Shown here piece after piece: positions 62,193 through 64,000 of a stretch of 64,000 nt of DNA. Every line of letters begins with the position of its first letter. Position 1 is the first letter of the stretch. The stretch spans positions 62,001-126,000 of the forward strand of contig NZ_JAGEPF010000019.1 of NCBI RefSeq assembly GCF_017573465.1. The letters are read 5' to 3'. The notes under the pieces were generated by a model that had not been told where the DNA came from, did not search any database, and saw only the letters and a program-made list of their open reading frames with translations. The position numbers were made by a program, and so were the translations under genes. This stretch comes from Actinomadura violacea. Lineage in GTDB: Bacteria > Actinomycetota > Actinomycetes > Streptosporangiales > Streptosporangiaceae.

Positions 62193-63413
62193 ATGACCTC
62201 CCGTAAGCCGCGCGTCGTCCTCGGTGTGAGCGCCGGGATCGCCGCGTACAAGGTGTGCGAGCTGCTGCGGCGGCTCACCGAGTCGGGCCACGACGTCACC
62301 GTCGTCCCGACTCAGGACGCGCTGCGCTTCGTCGGCGAGCCGACGTGGGCGGCGCTGTCGGGCAACCCGGTCTCCACCGCGGTGTGGGACGGGGTCGCGC
62401 AGGTCCCGCACGTCCGCCTCGGGCAGGGCGCCGACCTGGTGTTCGTCGCCCCCGCCACCGCCGACCTGCTCGCCCGGGCCGCGCACGGCCTGGCCGACGA
62501 CCTGCTCACCAACACCCTGCTCACCGCCCGCTGCCCGGTGGTGTTCGCGCCCGCGATGCACACCGAGATGTGGGAGCACCCGGCGACCAGGGCGAACGTC
62601 GAGACGCTCCGCGCGCGCGGAGCGGTCGTGGTGGAGCCCGCGTCCGGCCGGCTGACCGGCAAGGACACCGGCCCCGGGCGGCTGCCCGACCCCGCCGAGC
62701 TGTTCGAGGTGGCCCGGCACGTGCTGGCGCGCGGCGCCCAGGGCCGCGACCTCGCCGGACGGCACGTGGTCGTGTCCGCCGGCGGCACCCGCGAGCCCCT
62801 CGACCCCGTCCGGTTCATCGGCAACCGCTCGTCCGGCCTGCAGGGCTACGCGCTGGCCCGCACGGCCGCGGCCCGCGGCGCCCGCGTGACGCTCGTCGCG
62901 GCCAACGTGGCGCTGCCCGACCCGGCCGGCGCGCACGTCGTGCCGGTGGGGTCCGCCGAGGAGATGCGCAAGGCCGTGCTGGAGGCCGCCGACGCGGCCG
63001 ACGCGGTGGTGATGGCCGCCGCCGTCGCCGACTTCCGCCCGGTCGACTACCGCGGCTCCAAGATCAAGAAGACCGAGGGCGCCGGGCCGGAGCCGATCCG
63101 GCTCGCCAAGAACCCCGACATCCTGGCCGAGCTCGGCGAGCGCCGGCGCGCCGGGCAGGTGATCGTCGGCTTCGCGGCCGAGACCGACGACGTGCTCGCC
63201 AACGGCCGCGCCAAGCTCGCCCGCAAGCGCAGCGACCTGCTGGTCGTCAACCAGGTGGGGGAGGACCTGACCTTCGGCCGCCCCGACAACGCCGCGGTGA
63301 TCCTCGGCGCCGACGGGTCGAGCACCGAGGTCGAGCGCGGCGCCAAGGAGGCGCTGGCCGAGGTCGTCTGGGACCTGGTCGCCGCGCGCCTGGACCCCCT
63401 GCCCGCGGATTGA
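62193..63413 (+). CDS. coaBC: Bifunctional phosphopantothenoylcysteine decarboxylase / synthetase
   Basis: The 406-residue enzyme makes 4'-phosphopantetheine for coenzyme A. The N-terminal flavin decarboxylase CoaC part has VVLGVSAGIAAYK, VFVAPATADLLARAAHGLADD and FAPAMHTEMWEHPA. The C-terminal CoaB part has VSAGGTREPLDPVRFIGNRS and AAAVADFRPVDYRGSKIKK. Length is normal. ATG 62193 starts 65 bases after rpoZ. Confidence 0.95.
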   Translation: MTSRKPRVVLGVSAGIAAYKVCELLRRLTESGHDVTVVPTQDALRFVGEPTWAALSGNPVSTAVWDGVAQVPHVRLGQGADLVFVAPATADLLARAAHGLADDLLTNTLLTARCPVVFAPAMHTEMWEHPATRANVETLRARGAVVVEPASGRLTGKDTGPGRLPDPAELFEVARHVLARGAQGRDLAGRHVVVSAGGTREPLDPVRFIGNRSSGLQGYALARTAAARGARVTLVAANVALPDPAGAHVVPVGSAEEMRKAVLEAADAADAVVMAAAVADFRPVDYRGSKIKKTEGAGPEPIRLAKNPDILAELGERRRAGQVIVGFAAETDDVLANGRAKLARKRSDLLVVNQVGEDLTFGRPDNAAVILGADGSSTEVERGAKEALAEVVWDLVAARLDPLPAD

Positions 63414-63468
63414 CCGGAGGCTGCCCGACCGCGACCAACGCCATACCGGCGTCCGGGGATGATCCCGC

Positions 63469-63474
63469 TAGACT
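63469..63474 (+). promoter_or_regulatory. -10 box (TAGACT) upstream of metK
   Basis: TAGACT would start transcription near 63481, leaving a leader of about 100 bases before metK. No -35 consensus is seen. Confidence 0.4.
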
Positions 63475-63501
63475 GCGGGCTTACCACCCTTGGATGCCCG
63501 A

Positions 63502-63517
63502 GCGGGGACGTCCCCGC
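63502..63517. promoter_or_regulatory. 16-bp perfect palindrome GCGGGGACGTCCCCGC in the metK leader
   Basis: The palindrome lies about 20-35 bases after the presumed transcription start and 64 bases before metK. It may be an operator. No SAM riboswitch fold is recognisable here. Confidence 0.4.
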
Positions 63518-63580
63518 CGAACTCGATGACATATCCGCCCTGCGACGCCAGTCAGCAGCCGCTGCAAGGAGTTCACGTAC

Positions 63581-64000
63581 GTGTCTCGCCGCCTGTTCAC
63601 CTCCGAGTCCGTCACCGAAGGACACCCGGACAAGATCGCGGACCAGATCAGCGACGCGATCCTCGACTCGATGCTCAAGGACGACCCGAAGAGCCGGGTC
63701 GCCGTCGAGACGATGATCACGACCGGTCAGGTGCATGTGGCCGGTGAGGTCACCACCGAGACCTATGTGGACATCCCCGGCGTCATCCGGGAGAAGATCC
63801 TCGAGATCGGCTACGACTCGTCCAAGAAGGGCTTCGACGGCCACTCCTGCGGCGTGTCGGTGTCCATCGGCGCGCAGTCGCCCGACATCGCGCAGGGCGT
63901 CGACGACGCCTACGAGACCCGCGAGGGCGAGGGCGTCGACGACCTGGACCGGCAGGGCGCCGGCGACCAGGGCCTGATGTTCGGCTACGCCACCAACGAG
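63581..64000 (+). CDS. metK: S-adenosylmethionine synthetase, 3' end cut by window
   Basis: The first 140 residues are present: SRRLFTSESVTEGHPDKIAD with the ATP-binding His, DSMLKDDPKSRVAVETMITT, VAGEVTTETYVDIPGVIRE and GAGDQGLMFGYATNE at the window end. The enzyme makes the universal methyl donor from methionine and ATP. GTG 63581 has AAGGAG 9 bases upstream. MetF at 40 kb feeds the same methyl cycle. Confidence 0.95.
   Translation, partial: MSRRLFTSESVTEGHPDKIADQISDAILDSMLKDDPKSRVAVETMITTGQVHVAGEVTTETYVDIPGVIREKILEIGYDSSKKGFDGHSCGVSVSIGAQSPDIAQGVDDAYETREGEGVDDLDRQGAGDQGLMFGYATNE

Noticed and set aside
63414..63580. SAM riboswitch before metK
   Set aside because: The conserved blocks of SAM-I/IV or SAM-II types are not present; only a palindrome and a -10 box are seen.

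Overview
The window is about 64 kb of very GC-rich chromosome from a filamentous actinomycete. GTG starts are common, and BldD, actinobacterial mIHF, an Rv2175c-type regulator, MacRS, PASTA kinases and many GTGA/ATGA-coupled genes are present. Gene content and order fit the order Streptosporangiales (an Actinomadura-like organism). That placement is inferred from gene content, not from a marker tree. I see no rRNA, tRNA, CRISPR array, transposase or prophage. Most genes are core, with a few accessory islands.

Left part (1-20 kb): a truncated SDR-type protein, an acyl-CoA synthetase, CutC, a phosphoesterase, an SRPBCC protein, a ROK glucokinase, an EEP hydrolase, a PlsC acyltransferase and the MacS/MacR two-component pair. 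Then come a three-gene MNIO (DUF692) unit with a Cys/Gly-tailed membrane protein, a phosphofructokinase with the residues of PPi-dependent enzymes, ThiI, a DUF5954 protein, an EamA exporter and a DAHP synthase. The DAHP synthase sits behind an aromatic-residue leader peptide and a terminator (attenuation).

Middle (20-44 kb): a LytS/LytR - small membrane protein - sodium:solute symporter operon is followed by a 0.7 kb non-coding stretch with strong RNA hairpins and a dispersed repeat. Next are endonuclease IV, a PASTA Ser/Thr kinase, thiamine genes (thiO-thiS-thiG under a TPP riboswitch, thiE elsewhere), an Rv2175c-like regulator and a second tail-anchored kinase. They are followed by a GH3 glycosidase with an AhpD/CMD-like partner, a polyprenyl synthase, MetF, a GNAT enzyme, two WXG100-like proteins, an ArsC/Spx-type protein and a YbaK-type deacylase.

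Right part (44-64 kb): a HEPN gene with a perfect actinobacterial SOS box, a 2-methylfumaryl-CoA isomerase-like protein, a P450, an MFS exporter and autoregulated bldD. The de novo pyrimidine operon pyrR-pyrB-pyrC-carA-carB-pyrK-pyrD-pyrF has a PyrR-binding RNA loop over its first ribosome binding site. After pyrF there is about 1 kb of non-coding DNA with two tandem hairpin modules, then mihF-gmk-rpoZ-coaBC and the start of metK.

Themes: several genes have a TANNNT -10 box 6-9 bases before the start codon, which suggests leaderless mRNAs. RNA-level control is frequent (TPP riboswitch, aromatic attenuator, PyrR loop, structured leaders). The least understood parts are the MNIO unit, the hairpin-rich gap at 24.9-25.5 kb, the hairpin modules behind pyrF and the SOS-controlled HEPN gene.
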